The notes beneath the pieces are model-generated. The model made no database searches, had not been told where the DNA came from, and saw only the letters and a program-made list of their open reading frames with translations. Position numbers and translations under genes: made by a program. Positions 1 to 12,424 of a DNA stretch of 64,000 nt are shown here, piece after piece (the first letter of the stretch is position 1; each line of letters opens with the position of its first letter). Origin of the DNA: Epiperipatus broadwayi (Eukaryota > Onychophora > Udeonychophora > Euonychophora > Peripatidae); the NCBI GenBank assembly GCA_028023455.1, contig JAQFVV010012402.1, positions 11,514,292 to 11,578,291 on the forward strand, read 5' to 3'.

Positions 1-249
1 ATAATATTTATCTATAAACTAAATTTGACTTTCAAATAAAATTTTATGCTTATTGATAAAACTTCAAATGTCTTTGAGTGGCTATTACTGAAAATCAATA
101 ACAGATTTACTTTAAAAAATTAAAACCTGATAAAAATAAGTTAAATATGAATTTATCAAATTATAAATATAAACAAAAAAAAAATCTAGATCATTAAAAA
201 AAATTTGTTTTTTTTTAAAGCAATTTCAATATCAGCGAAATATTTTTTC

Positions 250-1092
250 TTCTAGGTGATTTGCATATCCATATATTAAAGTAATTAGTTTTCAGTTATG
301 AGATGAAAGCAAAAAATAAGATGAAAAATGAATGCTAAAAAGACTAAAATAATGTTCAACGGCTTTTTAAAAAGGAGAAAATAAAGATTGATATCAATGA
401 AATAAAAAAAGTTAAATACCTTGGTAATATTATTAATGCAAGTGAATAAAATTATACAGGAAACTGGGATGCAATGTTTTTCCTAGACGAAATGTGTTTG
501 AAAAAAAAAAGTTTTCAATAAATATGTTTTATGAGCACCTTACAGTATTTTGGAATTAGCACTGCTGTGACACAATCGTTTACTTTATATATATGTTATT
601 TCTTTTGGTTTGATTTTCACTTGAGAAGGTCTATTTGTAGTAGACGAAACCATGGTTGTGTAAGAATTTTGGTAAAATTTTGGATTTAATCTAGTATTGT
701 ATTGTTTTATGGTTTTGCATTTATATATATATGATTTGGACATTAAAAAACCTTAGAAATTTCAGACTACATAGTAGAGCTGTACACTGATATTAACAAG
801 AAGAAAAATGTATAAAATATATGGGTAAGAGAGTAACTACATATAACTGAAGAATTGAAATTAATTTACAGTTGTAATAAATAAGTTGTAAGAAGAAATG
901 ACATTAGATTGACAAATGAAATCAAATTGGATCCCAAGGTCATGCAAACAATCTGAAATAAAATCACATGTAAGATTGATGGATGGTGTAAGAAAATTTG
1001 TTAGAATGATGTAGAAAAAATAGGCTGTGTATTAGAGAAAGTGGGTCAAATTTTAATCGCCTTTCATTCTACAATAGACTGATAATAATAGA
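250..1092 (+). mobile_element. Decayed RTE-type LINE, 3' part
   Basis: This is a relic of the same RTE family as the better copy at 26850-28226. The nucleotides run colinear with that copy: 'aaaaagactaaa' at about 340, 'aataccttggta' at about 415 (the YLG block after the RT domain), 'gatggatggtgtaagaaaat' at about 978, and a match to the family's last codons near 1075-1092. No open frame survives. It is interrupted at about 585-718 by a Penelope-type tail. The left edge is blurred; the match is clear from about 297 and doubtful before that. Confidence 0.7.
585..740 (+). mobile_element. Penelope-like element 3' tail fragment
   Basis: The block 'cacttgagaaggtc' ... 'gaaaccatggttgtg' ... 'ttttggatttaat' matches, in order, the region just after the endonuclease stop of the plus-strand Penelope copy at 60968-61045 ('catttgagaagtctgc', 'gaaacctttggttgta', 'ttttagatttgga'). 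It sits inside the RTE relic, whose flanks resume on both sides ('gtgtttgaaa' before, 'gatttggacattaa' after), so it appears to be a later insertion. Only untranslated tail sequence is present. Confidence 0.55.
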
Positions 1093-1289
1093 AAGTGAAA
1101 AACTTTTTTTTTTTATTATTGAAAGTTTTCATCCAATTGTTTTAATATGATTCAATGTTAATACTGTTTCATAATTCAAAATATAAAAAAAATGAAAAAT
1201 TTATCAGAATACAATTCAAATTTAGTATTTGCTAACAAATAAATAATATAAAAACTCTGTCAGATAATGAAAATTATTCTACGCAAATG

Positions 1290-1621
1290 AAGCATGATAA
1301 AGAGATCAGCCAAAATGAAAAAAAACATTAATTATAAACAACAATTTGCCAAGTGCTTTCGGTACTGTGTACCAGAATCATGGCAACATATTGGAACTGA
1401 ATGGTTAACTGTTCAGTTCCAATATGTCACCATGATTCTGGTATACAGTACCAAAAGTGCTTGGCAAATTGTTGTTTATAATTAATGATTTTTGAATTTT
1501 GGCTGCTCTGTTTACCGTTCAGTTCCAATATGATTCTGGTATACAGTAACAAAAGTGCTTGATGAATTGTTGTTTACAATTAATGTTTTTTTGCATTTTG
1601 GCTGCTCTGTTTATCATGCTT
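1290..1621. mobile_element. Hairpin MITE with a duplicated right arm
   Basis: The ends are 'aagcatgataaag' on the left and 'tttatcatgctt' on the right. The left arm (about 1290-1402) is the reverse complement of 1402-1517, including 'acaacaatttgccaag' against 'cttggcaaattgttgt'. A third, diverged copy of the right arm follows at 1518-1621 ('cagttccaatatgattctgg'). A 63-codon open frame on the plus strand is only a by-product of the palindrome. The superfamily is not identified and no convincing TSD was found. Confidence 0.75.
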
Positions 1622-1622
1622 T

Positions 1623-4484
1623 ATTTATGAAGATTAATATTTGCTAACAAGTAACACATTAATATATTTTATTGTATTTCCATAAAATTAAACGAATTCC
1701 AATCATTGACTTTTACATATTTTGAAATTATTAATTAAAAATCTTAGCAAGATATTATTAACAAGTATATATTCTCATTAGCAGTGTGATTCTGCCATTT
1801 ATTTAGACATATGCATGCGTTATATAAATTGACTTTACCATTGATTATCTGGCTTCATAGTACCCAAAACAATTATTTCAAAGTTAATAACTTTCATTCT
1901 CAAATTAATTGATCTTTCAGAATATATGGCAGCTTAATTTATTAAGATTTAATGTTAACAAAAAAATGTATCATCAGCTACTTATAAATTATTATATCAT
2001 CCTGGCCATGGATAAAAATTTAACTATGCAATCCATAATATCTAGTTTTAGTTAATCATGCAGATATATAAATATACAAATGAAATATAAATATAGAAAT
2101 ATCCAATCTTTAATATGTAAAAATATTTTTAAAAAATTGATAGGTTGGTTTAAATTAATGAAATAAAACAAAACATATTGCAATTTCTTTTTATTATTTT
2201 ATTTCAGGAATTAAAGAGACAGAAAAAATGGAACGAAACATCTTTACCTTAATTTCTATAGGGTTGTTATTCATTGAGATAGTTGTTATATATGAGAATA
2301 TAGATGTAAAAGAATTCCATTTTCATAAATGAAATGTTGATTTTTCAAAGGTGGCAAAAATAACTACATATATAAAATAGCATAATAATAAGGAAGTAAG
2401 ATATGATTGCTGCATTGTTTGTTCTAAATCAAGAATATTATAAAATAAAAAGTAGTTAAACTGATATAATTTAAATTATTGCTTTGTAAGTTTTAGAAGA
2501 GCGATAGACTCAAGAACTAAAGATTTTTAGATCATAGTTCAATCTGTCACTCCTGATATTTGATCATGTGACTTCCCAAGACTATTGTATTCCAAATATA
2601 GCAAAATTCTTAAACTACACAAAAAATTAAAGACATGTAGATAATGTAAAACATAAACACAGTGAATTATTGGTCTCTAAAAAATTTTTTTTTATTACTA
2701 ATATTGAATTATTAGTATGATTATAATTTTATCATGATTATTGTTCAAACAAACATCTGATAATATTATGAAGCTGAATTTATTCTGGTAACAATTGAGA
2801 ATTAAAGAAATTTTTGCTAGTGTGCATTATAATGTCACTTAAATACTGAATTAAATAATAGAATGGTTTGTCTCTTTGGAACTATCTGTTATTACAGCAC
2901 CAAGTTGAACTCTAATCTAGAAATCTTTATTTGAGTTTATAACTCTACTACCTTGCAAACCATACAGAGGAAAATAAATGGTTATTTGTTTGGAGTACTT
3001 GTGACATTCAAACATAAAACATGATAAGAGATTCAGAAATTTTTGCTTCTTGTGTCATAATTTTAGCACAGTAGTATCAACCATTGAGTAGAACATCAAA
3101 TCAAATTTTAATATTAAATAATTATATTCCCTTCATTAATTATAAAATAATCATTATTGTATAGATTTTCCAACTTACAGTCTTCATGACTGAATTTTCT
3201 AAAATAATATAATTACTTAAAGGTTTTAACCTTTGACATTGTGCTCTGAATATATTTTTAATGCTAGAGGGACCTCGCCAAATCTTGATACAAGATTATG
3301 ACTTTATAAAGATAAGAACGGCCATCTTATCTTTAACCTAACTTTCTAACTAAATAGGCAAATCTGAAGCATCTTGATTTGAGAGCATGAAGCTGTAAAT
3401 TTCTTCACTGATTAAATCCGCTATTTTTTTTACAGGCTAATTACATATACTCACTTGTGCTTAATAATATATATATAAAGTAATGTAAGTTATTTGAATA
3501 ACCAATAATAGGATTTTGAGATTCTGTAAAATTAACTGGGTTATATAAAGATGAAATCCAAAATTATTCAAAATATTTTTTTTTCAATTTAAAATAAGTT
3601 TCTCTGTAAAGTTCTGAATTAGATAAACCTGTATATCATTGACTACCACAAGAATTTACATTAGTATGTTTAATGGATTATCAGTGTTATTTTTATCTTA
3701 TTCAAAATTGTATTAAATATAATCATTTTACTAAAGCTTACATAAGTAATCCCAAGATGAAGAGAAATATCAGAAAAATAAAGAACAAACAAATTTTCAT
3801 TCTGATTTGCATTCCAGAAATATTAAAAAATGACAATTTTTTTTTTTTACATTTTTCTTTTAAATCTATAAATAATTGAATTATTTTGAAATTAGACATA
3901 ATTATACAATTATTTCTTTAGTCCAAGAATAAAATATTTACAAAATTAATTTTTACAATTAAATACTTTAAAATCAGTTGAAGTGAAATATACTCTCGAT
4001 AAGTATAATAATTGTAACCAATTATTTATATATGCATATTTTTATTAAGATTTACTACACGTTTAATGTTCCAAAAAATAGAATATACAAAGTCTCACTC
4101 TATTAGTATAATGAAAGTTATTTATTACACAAATATCTCATAAATCTATAATTAGTCTCAAAAATTAATAGCTTCTTTAAGAACTATCTTAAATAAGTAC
4201 TAATCAAATATATATAAATATATATATAATCAAATATATATATGTGTCTGTTAGATAAATCGTATTTTTAATGAAATCATCAAAAATAAAAAAAGGTAAA
4301 TTATTTTCACAATAGATAATTTATTTATAATCCTGATAGTAAGATGATGATGATAATAATAACAATAATAAATACTGTATATATATAATTAGATAAAATA
4401 AATATGTTAATCAAAATTTTCTGAAATAAATTCTGCAGTATTCAGTATTCCAACATAAAAAATCAATAATAGGTATATATCGAC
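1623..4484. other. A+T-rich gene-free stretch
   Basis: I see no supported gene. The only structure noted is a possible degenerate tRNA-like repeat near 2495-2580, short TA runs near 4206-4242, and a short trinucleotide-rich patch near 4343-4375. Confidence 0.6.
2495..2580 (+). repeat. Degenerate tRNA-like SINE head
   Basis: The segment 'agaagagcgatagactcaag' followed by 'agatcatagttcaatctg' resembles a tRNA A-box/B-box pair. The same layout occurs in reverse at 39855-39945 and 40085-40165. Divergence is high, so this is a family suggestion rather than a firm call. Confidence 0.35.
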
Positions 4485-5255
4485 GTGATGTGATATGGTT
4501 ACTGTTTTATCAAAGTCAGGACTCTCTCAGCCAATATGCCCAAAAAAACTGTTAGCCATCTTACCTTATCTTTCCATTCCTCCACCTTATGTTTTTCCCA
4601 TATTCTTTTCTATCCTGCTTTATTCCATTTCCACAACATCGTCTTTGTCCACTTTATGGCCTTTGTATCTATATCCCTTTTATCTTTTTCCAATTCAAAC
4701 ATAAAGACTAAAGATCTCTTTTCTGTAAAATCAGTTGGTGCATATTTCCATGCCTTCCTTAACTAACCTGCAGACTACGTCCCCCACATTTCTTCATTTA
4801 TGTGTAAGCTTTTTCATTGCTAATGATTCTATTTGAGCCATAAACAGTAAACTACTTTCACTGCTATTGTCATAAATTAACTCACATCCAATATTCTGTT
4901 TACTTCTATATATATTTAAGCTCTTTTAAATTTCCATACTAGTTCTCCATTTCTCCAGATTCCTATTTTTTATTGATGTATTTATTCTTCTATTCCATTC
5001 TTTGCCACTATGACACTCAATAACCCCCTAACACAATCATCTCACTGTCTGTACAAGTATACTGGCACAAAGTCTTTATCCAAATATTTGCATACCATAC
5101 TACCTTTCTCACACATCTTGTTGCCTGCCCTTTACTCATAATCCAATTAAAAACTATTTTGGCTATTCTCTTACTATTCATAATTTGCAATATATCAAAC
5201 ATTTTCATTTTGCTCTTTGCATTTCTCATATAAAAACTTGACCATCCCATTTCAT
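4485..5255 (-). mobile_element. 5'-truncated CR1-like LINE (3' end)
   Basis: This minus-strand fragment covers the C-terminal end of ORF2 and the 3' UTR of the CR1-like LINE that is nearly complete at 17418-17922 plus 30434-36220. A 77-codon open stretch (5017-5250) reads the same 'MGWSSFYMR' and 'AKIVFNW' blocks as the larger copy. At 4936-4939 it carries the intact 'ccatactagttc' sequence, which is the exact site where the giant LTR element entered the central LINE copy. It therefore serves as the empty-site reference. Truncation lies near 5255. Stops and indels make it non-functional. Confidence 0.8.
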
Positions 5256-8200
5256 CAGGTTATGATAATGTATGCCATCCTGAGTATCATTTTACAGTTA
5301 AAATTTAGACAAAAACTGTCAAATGTTACTAAGGATAGCATACATTGACCCAAGCTAGCTATAACTATTACTGATTTTTTTTATTGGTATATTAAATAGT
5401 GTAGATTTTATTCCAGAGTATTTAGATTACATTTATTGTAACAGTGTGAAAAAGAAAGGAATGCATGGGGGACAGAACACCACATCATCCCCATAAAATA
5501 ACTAATCAAATTAAAATATAAAGGAAAAACAGTAAATAAGAGCACAAAATCAGCATCAACAAAACTATAAGGTGTTTTTAGATTTACAAAAGAATAATTA
5601 AATCAAAACATCATCAGCAATCAACAGTCAATAATAATCCATAAATAACAATCAAAAATCTACATCATAAAATCAGTCAATCTTATGATTGGAATTAAAA
5701 GAATACACTATAAATAGGCTACATATCTAATTACTGTCAAACTTAGGGCAGAATATATGATCATTATTTGGATGCCCGTATTTAAATTCAAATCCATTAC
5801 TCATACTAAAAAATAATGATGAAATGTCCAAATAACTTAAACCCCTTCATTCATGTAACTAACTGTTATGCTCTGAACTAGCTAAGAAAGCAAAAACTCT
5901 ATGAACTAATACTATGAGCAAAAAATAAATAAATATAACAGCTTAATCTAATTTATTTTAAAATAACTTTACTAAGATATTTTGAAAATAATCCATCAAA
6001 TTCTAAGCTGTATTGAAATCAACTTATACCCATGGGCAATTTACATATCAGATAAGTGAAGGAATAAGTGAAGGAATAAAGCCATTAACACTAGAATATT
6101 TTTATAAACAATAATTTAATAAACTAACTGATTAATAATTTAAAAAAATTTTAAAATGACATGATATAATTCAGATTTATATATTCTTATCAAAAAGAAG
6201 AGTTTCATTAAAAATAATAATTAACTAGTTGATTATTATTCCTTAAATTAATGAACTTTGCTTTCATTAAGTTATTTTTTTAAATAACAAAAGCAGTTTT
6301 TTAATCAGAGATAAGAGCATTTTTAATTAGTTTACCCCTTTTGTATATAGTTGGGAAGGGGATAATATATAAAAAAAAACATGTCAAATTTTATCAAAAT
6401 TAACTTATCAGAAAAAATTCTATAATTTTGAAAAAAAAAATCCACATGTATTAAAACAAAACATTTTCAATTTTAAAAAATGACAAATAAAATTATTAGT
6501 TAATATCAATTGCTATTTAATTTTAAAACTCCTTTATAAATTTAAATTTAATGTGCACATTAAAGAAAAAATAAAATATTTTATATCATGGTTTTAATGT
6601 TGTTGAAGTCTTTCTTTGCATTTGTAATTTACAGTTTTCTCAGATACATATTCTTCTCTAAGCCTTCTTAATTCTATATTAATATGAAGTTATTTTCTTT
6701 TCCTTCATTTTGCAATAGGATATTTTAGGTTAATACACATAGCAAGAATTTATCCATTTTTCTTTCCAATATTTTTTTCCAGACACATAGAGAAAGACGT
6801 TCATGCTCTTGATTAGAAACAAGGCTTTGTTGCAGATTATTTCAGGAGCATTTTTATTCTTTTTACATTTTTCTAGTGAGACAGATTACATGGAATTTAG
6901 CTAAGCTTAGTAAATGGTTTTCATTGTAGAAAATGTTATTAAATAGTTGAGTTTCTGCATCTTCTTTCAAGCTGAGTCAGAAATGACTGCTTTCCTCAAA
7001 AATTTGGTTAGAACTTCTAATACTATATTCTTCAACAGTTTGATTGAACCTACAGTGTTCTTAATCAGTTGGTTTAGAATTGACTGCCATCTTCAACAAT
7101 TGGGTCAAGAAATGACACTTAGATTTTCTTAGTAACTTATACCCCTAATTTTGGAACAATTCAGTCTTTATCAAATTACAATTCTATTTCTTACAAGACA
7201 AAATTTAATAATAACCAATTAGATAAATTTTCAGAAAAATATTTGTTCAGCTGTTTCACTCCTTCACCATTAATAAAAACAAATCAGAAACTTAAATTAG
7301 AATCATTGTTTTTTCACATTCCTTTTTAATTAAAAATGTTTTTCTTGCCAAAAAGAAAAAAGATAATAAGATTAATTAAACTGATTTTGCTTTTGGAGAA
7401 AGATAAAGAATAAAGAAGGAATAAAAAACATTATGATTAAATAAATTATAATTTTAATAAAATGTTAAAATTATATTGTTTAAAAAAATATTACTAAACA
7501 TAAAAATTTATCTACTTTATCTCTTTTAAATGCGAAAATTAAAAATTTCTAAACAATCTACTGAAGAGAAATATTTTTTCAAAATTAAATTAATATTAGT
7601 AAATAGACAAAATTATTGAAGATTACATCAATATCAGTAGAAAACAATAATCAAAATATTTTTGAATTGCTCTTGAAATCAGAAAATTGCTTTTAAAAAG
7701 CATGTAATAATACAATGTTTTGAATAGGGTTAGCAAGAAAATTACTATTGCACATAATTTTATAAAAATTATAATACAAATAAATAAAAAAAATCTATTT
7801 AGAATCATTTCATTTTTAAGTGCTATTTTCATCTAATAATAACTTTGCAGTTTGATATTTAAAGCATTAAGCTGTTGACAAAAATCGATCAAAATAGGAA
7901 ACCATCACAACTATTTTGGAGTGATATTTTCTTTTATTAAAAATTAATTGCACTTGTAGGTTAAAAAAATAACTTTTTCCCTCAGAACTCAACTATGCCA
8001 CAACAGAATCTTCAGTATTTATTGAATCAGGGTTTTTTTTAAACAATTTTATGAAAAAATATTTTTTAAAGTAACTTAAAAAACTGTGTTCTTATTTTCA
8101 ATGCCATTCATAATAACTGTGAATAAAAATTCCTAATTGGATGCCATCCATTGTTTCTGAACATTCAAAAATATATTTGTACAATCTAGTTATATCTGTC

Positions 8201-9598
8201 AAGATTTTTAATAAAGCCATTTTAAATTTATGGCTTATTTCCCAGATATAAATTAATAATTGAACTCTGTGGTTTACATATTAACTATTAATGATTGCTA
8301 TTGAAATTTGTCTACAATTTTTTGAACTTTGATAACTGCTATAAATATTAATGTGATGACAATATAAATATAACATTTTTCTTTTGCTTTGGTTAGTTAA
8401 AAAATTCATTATCTGTCACTCTTTTTTTAAAAAAAATGTGATTTAGTTTTTCTTTCACAAATCTTGAAAATTATTGTAATATTCAGATTATATTTTTTAG
8501 ATAAATGTTATGATAATGATGCTTATCATAACAGCAACACATGAATGCATAGAGTTTTTCTAACTTCAAGGAAAAAAATACAGACACGGTGAAAAGAATA
8601 AAAAAAGTAAAAAGAACAAAAAACAATAGCACTGGAAATCGGAATTGCCATATGTGTGATTAGATGATGAAAATGTGATTTGCACAAGCACATAATTCCA
8701 TCATCATTTTTTAGTCCAGTTTAATAACAAAAGGCACGAGAATCTTGGTGATTAGGCATTGTACGTTTTAAGAGACCAAAGTTAGTAAAGTAAAAGAAAA
8801 TAATGAGAGAATGAGAAAAAAAAAAAAAATTACTTGTGGCAATATATTTATATTACCAGAGAGAAATAAATACACAAAAATAATAATTTTATTATAAATG
8901 AATCATCTCCCAACCTTATCTGCCATGCCAGGGTACCATTAGGCTATTCGAACCTAGAAAATTTATAAAGGCGGCAGATACATACGATTGAGATTAAATT
9001 TTTATCGAACCGAAAGCCCCAGTCACTAGTTCAGGGAGCTTAAAATATCATTTTGAATATTTAAAATTTCTAATTCTTGATTTTAAAAAATATTATTAAT
9101 AAAAATATATATAAATAAATTTTGCCAAAAATTAATTAAACAAAACATTTTATTATAATGCACACCCACATTAAAAAGGAAAATTTCTGAAAATAGAGTT
9201 AATGATTAAATATATTTATGTATACGCACAGATGGATGCATTTAATAGACTTAATACAATTTTAGAATTTTACTAAGTGTAAACATGCTACATAGAATAT
9301 GCATATAACTAATCCAATCCTTTTTACCTTTAACCTAAATTTTCACACTTAAATCAAGGTTAGCCTATTGATATTCTAATCTGACCAATGCCAAATGAGA
9401 TTGTTAGCACAACACAATCATGCAGATAAAAATTTACATCTGTAGCATGATATCATTAGAAAAATAAAGAATCATTGTGGGAAGAAATGAACATCTTCCC
9501 CATGATCATTAATAAATTTCACCAATAGACAAAAATGATCCATTGCCCAATTGGTGATACAAAAATGAAATTATTTGAAATATATATATATATATTTA
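5256..9598. other. A+T-rich gene-free stretch
   Basis: There is no gene I can support. The A-poor, T-rich block around 6600-7140 has weak internal repetition but no recognisable product. A slightly more G+C-rich block at 8900-9050 contains two 'ggttcga'-type B-box-like strings on the minus strand and may be an unclassified SINE or LTR remnant. Confidence 0.5.
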
Positions 9599-9604
9599 AG
9601 AGAT

Positions 9605-10860
9605 GCTCTAGGCTCTATCTAATAACACTGATACACTCAAGCACATATATGTTGAAAAGATAAATAATCACCAATATATGTATTTCATGCTAAACCAGCA
9701 ATCATCAGTTTGTCCAGATTATCATCTCCCACACATATATACCATAAATGCTCAGATATATATTAAGATAGACAATCTTCATACTTTAATGGACAGGCTC
9801 CAATCTACTACACCCTCCAACTCTTCAACTGCCATCTAATTGAAAATCTGATGATGAAATGCTCGAAGGCTACCCTGAGGCTGAGATTCTTGTCACACTC
9901 ATGTTGACCTAAGATCAATCTGAACCCCATATGTACAGGACATAATCCATTTAATACATATGCAAGGATGAGCAGACATCTCTACAATGTATATGTAATA
10001 TAGGGTATATGAGCACAGACTTTCAGATGACCCATCACTCTCCACTCTATCTAATAACCCTGATACACTCAAGCACATGTATTCTGAAAAGATAAATAAT
10101 CACCAGTATACGTATTTCATGCTAAACCAGCAATCATCATCTGAGCACTTATGGTATATATGTGTGGGAGATGATAATCTGGACCAACTGATGATTGCTG
10201 GTTTAGCATGAAATACATATATTGGTGATTATTTATTTTTTCAGCATATATGTGCTTGAGTGCATCAGTGTTATTAGATAGAATGGAGAGTGATGGGTCA
10301 TTTGAAAGTTTGTGCTCATATACCCTATATTACATATGTACACACAGGTATATAATAAGTCTGTGTTTCAGTTATTACATTGTAGAGATGTCTGCCCATC
10401 CTTGAATATGTATTAAATGGACTATGTCCTGTACATGTGGGGTTCAGATTGATCTTAGGTCAACATGGGTGTGACAAGAATCTCAGCCTCAGGGTGGCCT
10501 TCGAGCATTTCATCATCAGATTTTCAATTGGATGGATGGTTGAAGAGTTGGAGTGTGTAGTAGATTGGAGCCGGTCCATTAAAGTATGAAGATTGTCTAT
10601 CTTAATATATATCTGAGCACTTACAGTATATATGTGTGGGAGATGATAATCTGGACCAACTGTTGATTTCTGGTTTAGCATGAAATACGTATATTGGTGA
10701 TTATTTATCTTTTCAGCATATATGTGCTTGAGTGTATCAGTGTTATTAGATAGAGTGGAGAGTGATGGGTCATCTGAAAGTCTGTGCTCATATACCCTAT
10801 ATTACATATGTACACACAGGTATATAATAAGCCTGTATTTCAGTTATAAGAAATGCTCTG
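9605..10860. repeat. Large imperfect palindrome of an unclassified repeat
   Basis: The left arm (about 9612-10135) reads as the reverse complement of the right arm (about 10188-10755), with few mismatches over some 500 bp. Paired blocks include 'gatgattgctggtttagcat', 'ttgatcttaggtcaacatg' and 'gagtgatgggtcat'. A spacer of about 50 bp (10137-10187) lies at the centre. The right arm also repeats itself directly: its first 240 bp recur at about 10610-10850. No RT, transposase or integrase signature was found. A 73-codon minus frame at 10460-10681 falls wholly within the repeat and has no independent support. Confidence 0.8.
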
Positions 10861-11626
10861 TAAATGGAGATAGTGGTCTTTGCTGACTTACTGTTCCAAC
10901 CAGAGTATAAGAAAATCAATGGCATAGAAAATACATCTATGACCATTGACAATGTGATGGCTACCATTTTAGCCATGCATTCAGGTGGGTATTATACCCT
11001 GTATGCTAACACAGTACAAGGATATGAGTATCCAATGCAACTACACAGATTACATTGATATAAAATGCTTGTACATCTAACCAACAGCACCAATTCAACT
11101 ATGAAACAATTAGCCCAAAATTAACTCACTTAAACTAACATAATCTTACAAATATATGCAACCATTTACACCTATTTTAAATAATTAAATTAAATGAAAT
11201 TAATGAAAATGAAAATGGCAGTAATAAACATATAAAAAACAATATAAATAATTTAAATTTCTACTTTAGTCAGACAAGAGATTTTTTAAAAGTTAGTTGA
11301 TGCGTAAAATTATTACTTGAAAAGTTCATATTTTCCATGGCTGTAGGTTTATTGAAGTCCATCTTGGAAGTCCTTCATACATCCCATAACTATGTTCACA
11401 GTTCCTTCCATTCTATATTGACCTAGGTGGAGAGGAATTCATTGCTGGTCAGTTTCTGGGAAACATCATTCTGGAAGCTGCCTCAGCTGATGCAAATACT
11501 GAAAATGTAATTTATTGCTTAACCCCTACATTTTGAAGATCCATAACACATGTATAAAATATGTTTAAATAACATGCAATCAGCCAAAGCAATCCATATC
11601 TAAAACTGTGCCTTTATATAAAACAG
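10861..11626. other. Slightly G+C-richer unique stretch, no recognised gene
   Basis: It contains a 64-codon plus-strand open frame (10864-11058) and another open plus-strand run near 11425-11530 that ends in 'acccctacattttgaag'. Neither matches a family I know. They could be a decayed exon or the body of the neighbouring repeat. Confidence 0.3.
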
Positions 11627-11670
11627 CTTGTGTAAGCATAAAGAATGGTAATCAAGTGATGTTTAGTGGT
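11627..11670 (-). repeat. Orphan copy of the hairpin-cassette end
   Basis: The plus strand 'ggtaatcaagtgatgttta' plus 'gtgg' matches the outer end of the hairpin cassettes at 19992-20244 and 35259-36219 ('ggtgatcatgtgatgttta'). No hairpin follows it here, so only the conserved terminal sequence of about 45 bp is shared. Confidence 0.5.
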
Positions 11671-11734
11671 TTATTATCAATTTACTTAATTACAGATTAA
11701 ATATTTACTTTATTAGCATATAATCGATAACATA

Positions 11735-11862
11735 TATATGTGCTTTGCACACAAGTAATGAAGTTTGTAAAAGCAAATAATACTTTGCAATTTAATGAGT
11801 GCTCAGCTCATTGCTTTTACAAACTTCATTATCTGTGCGCAAATCATATATATATATATATG
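11735..11862. mobile_element. Small hairpin MITE
   Basis: An inverted repeat pairs 'taatgaagtttgtaaaagca' (about 11757) with 'tgcttttacaaacttcatta' (about 11812), extended outward by 'tgctttgcacac' against 'gtgcgcaaatca' and by TA-rich ends. It has no coding content and the superfamily is unassigned. Confidence 0.65.
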
Positions 11863-12029
11863 TTAATTACATTTTGTCAATTTACTAACTGTTGATGGCA
11901 TATATTATAAAAATATGATTGCATAGCTGATAAATATGTTGTATCTATATTGCATAATGATGTGATAAAGTACCATATTTTTAATGCAAAGTGAACATTT
12001 TTATGGAACATGTAATTATATATTTTTAG

Positions 12030-12424
12030 GTTACTTACACTGACCTTAGGTCAACATGGGTGTGACAAGAATCTCATCCTAAGGGTGGCCTTTGAGCATT
12101 CCATCATCAGATTTTCAATTGAATGGAAGGTTGAAGAGTTGGAGTGCGGAGTAGATTGAAGCCTGTCCATTAAAGTGTGAGGTTTGGCTATCTTAATATA
12201 TATCTGAGCACTTATAGCATATATGTGTAGAGAGGGTAATCTGGACCAACTGATGATTGCTGTTTTACCATGAAATACGTATATTGGTGATTATTTATCT
12301 TTTCAACATATATGTGTTCGAGTGTATCAGTGTTAAGAGATAGTGTGGAGAGTGGTGAGTCACGTGAAAGTCTGTGCTCATAGACAGATATATTATATAA
12401 GCCTGGATGTTTCAGCTATTACAT
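12030..12424 (+). repeat. Truncated copy of the 10-kb palindrome family
   Basis: The order of blocks matches the right arm of the palindrome: 'ccttaggtcaacatgggtg', 'atcatcagattttcaattg', 'gttgaagagttggagtg', 'gatgattgctg', 'gtgtatcagtgtta'. It is single-armed and more diverged than the two palindrome arms are from each other, which suggests an older, independent insertion. Confidence 0.75.
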
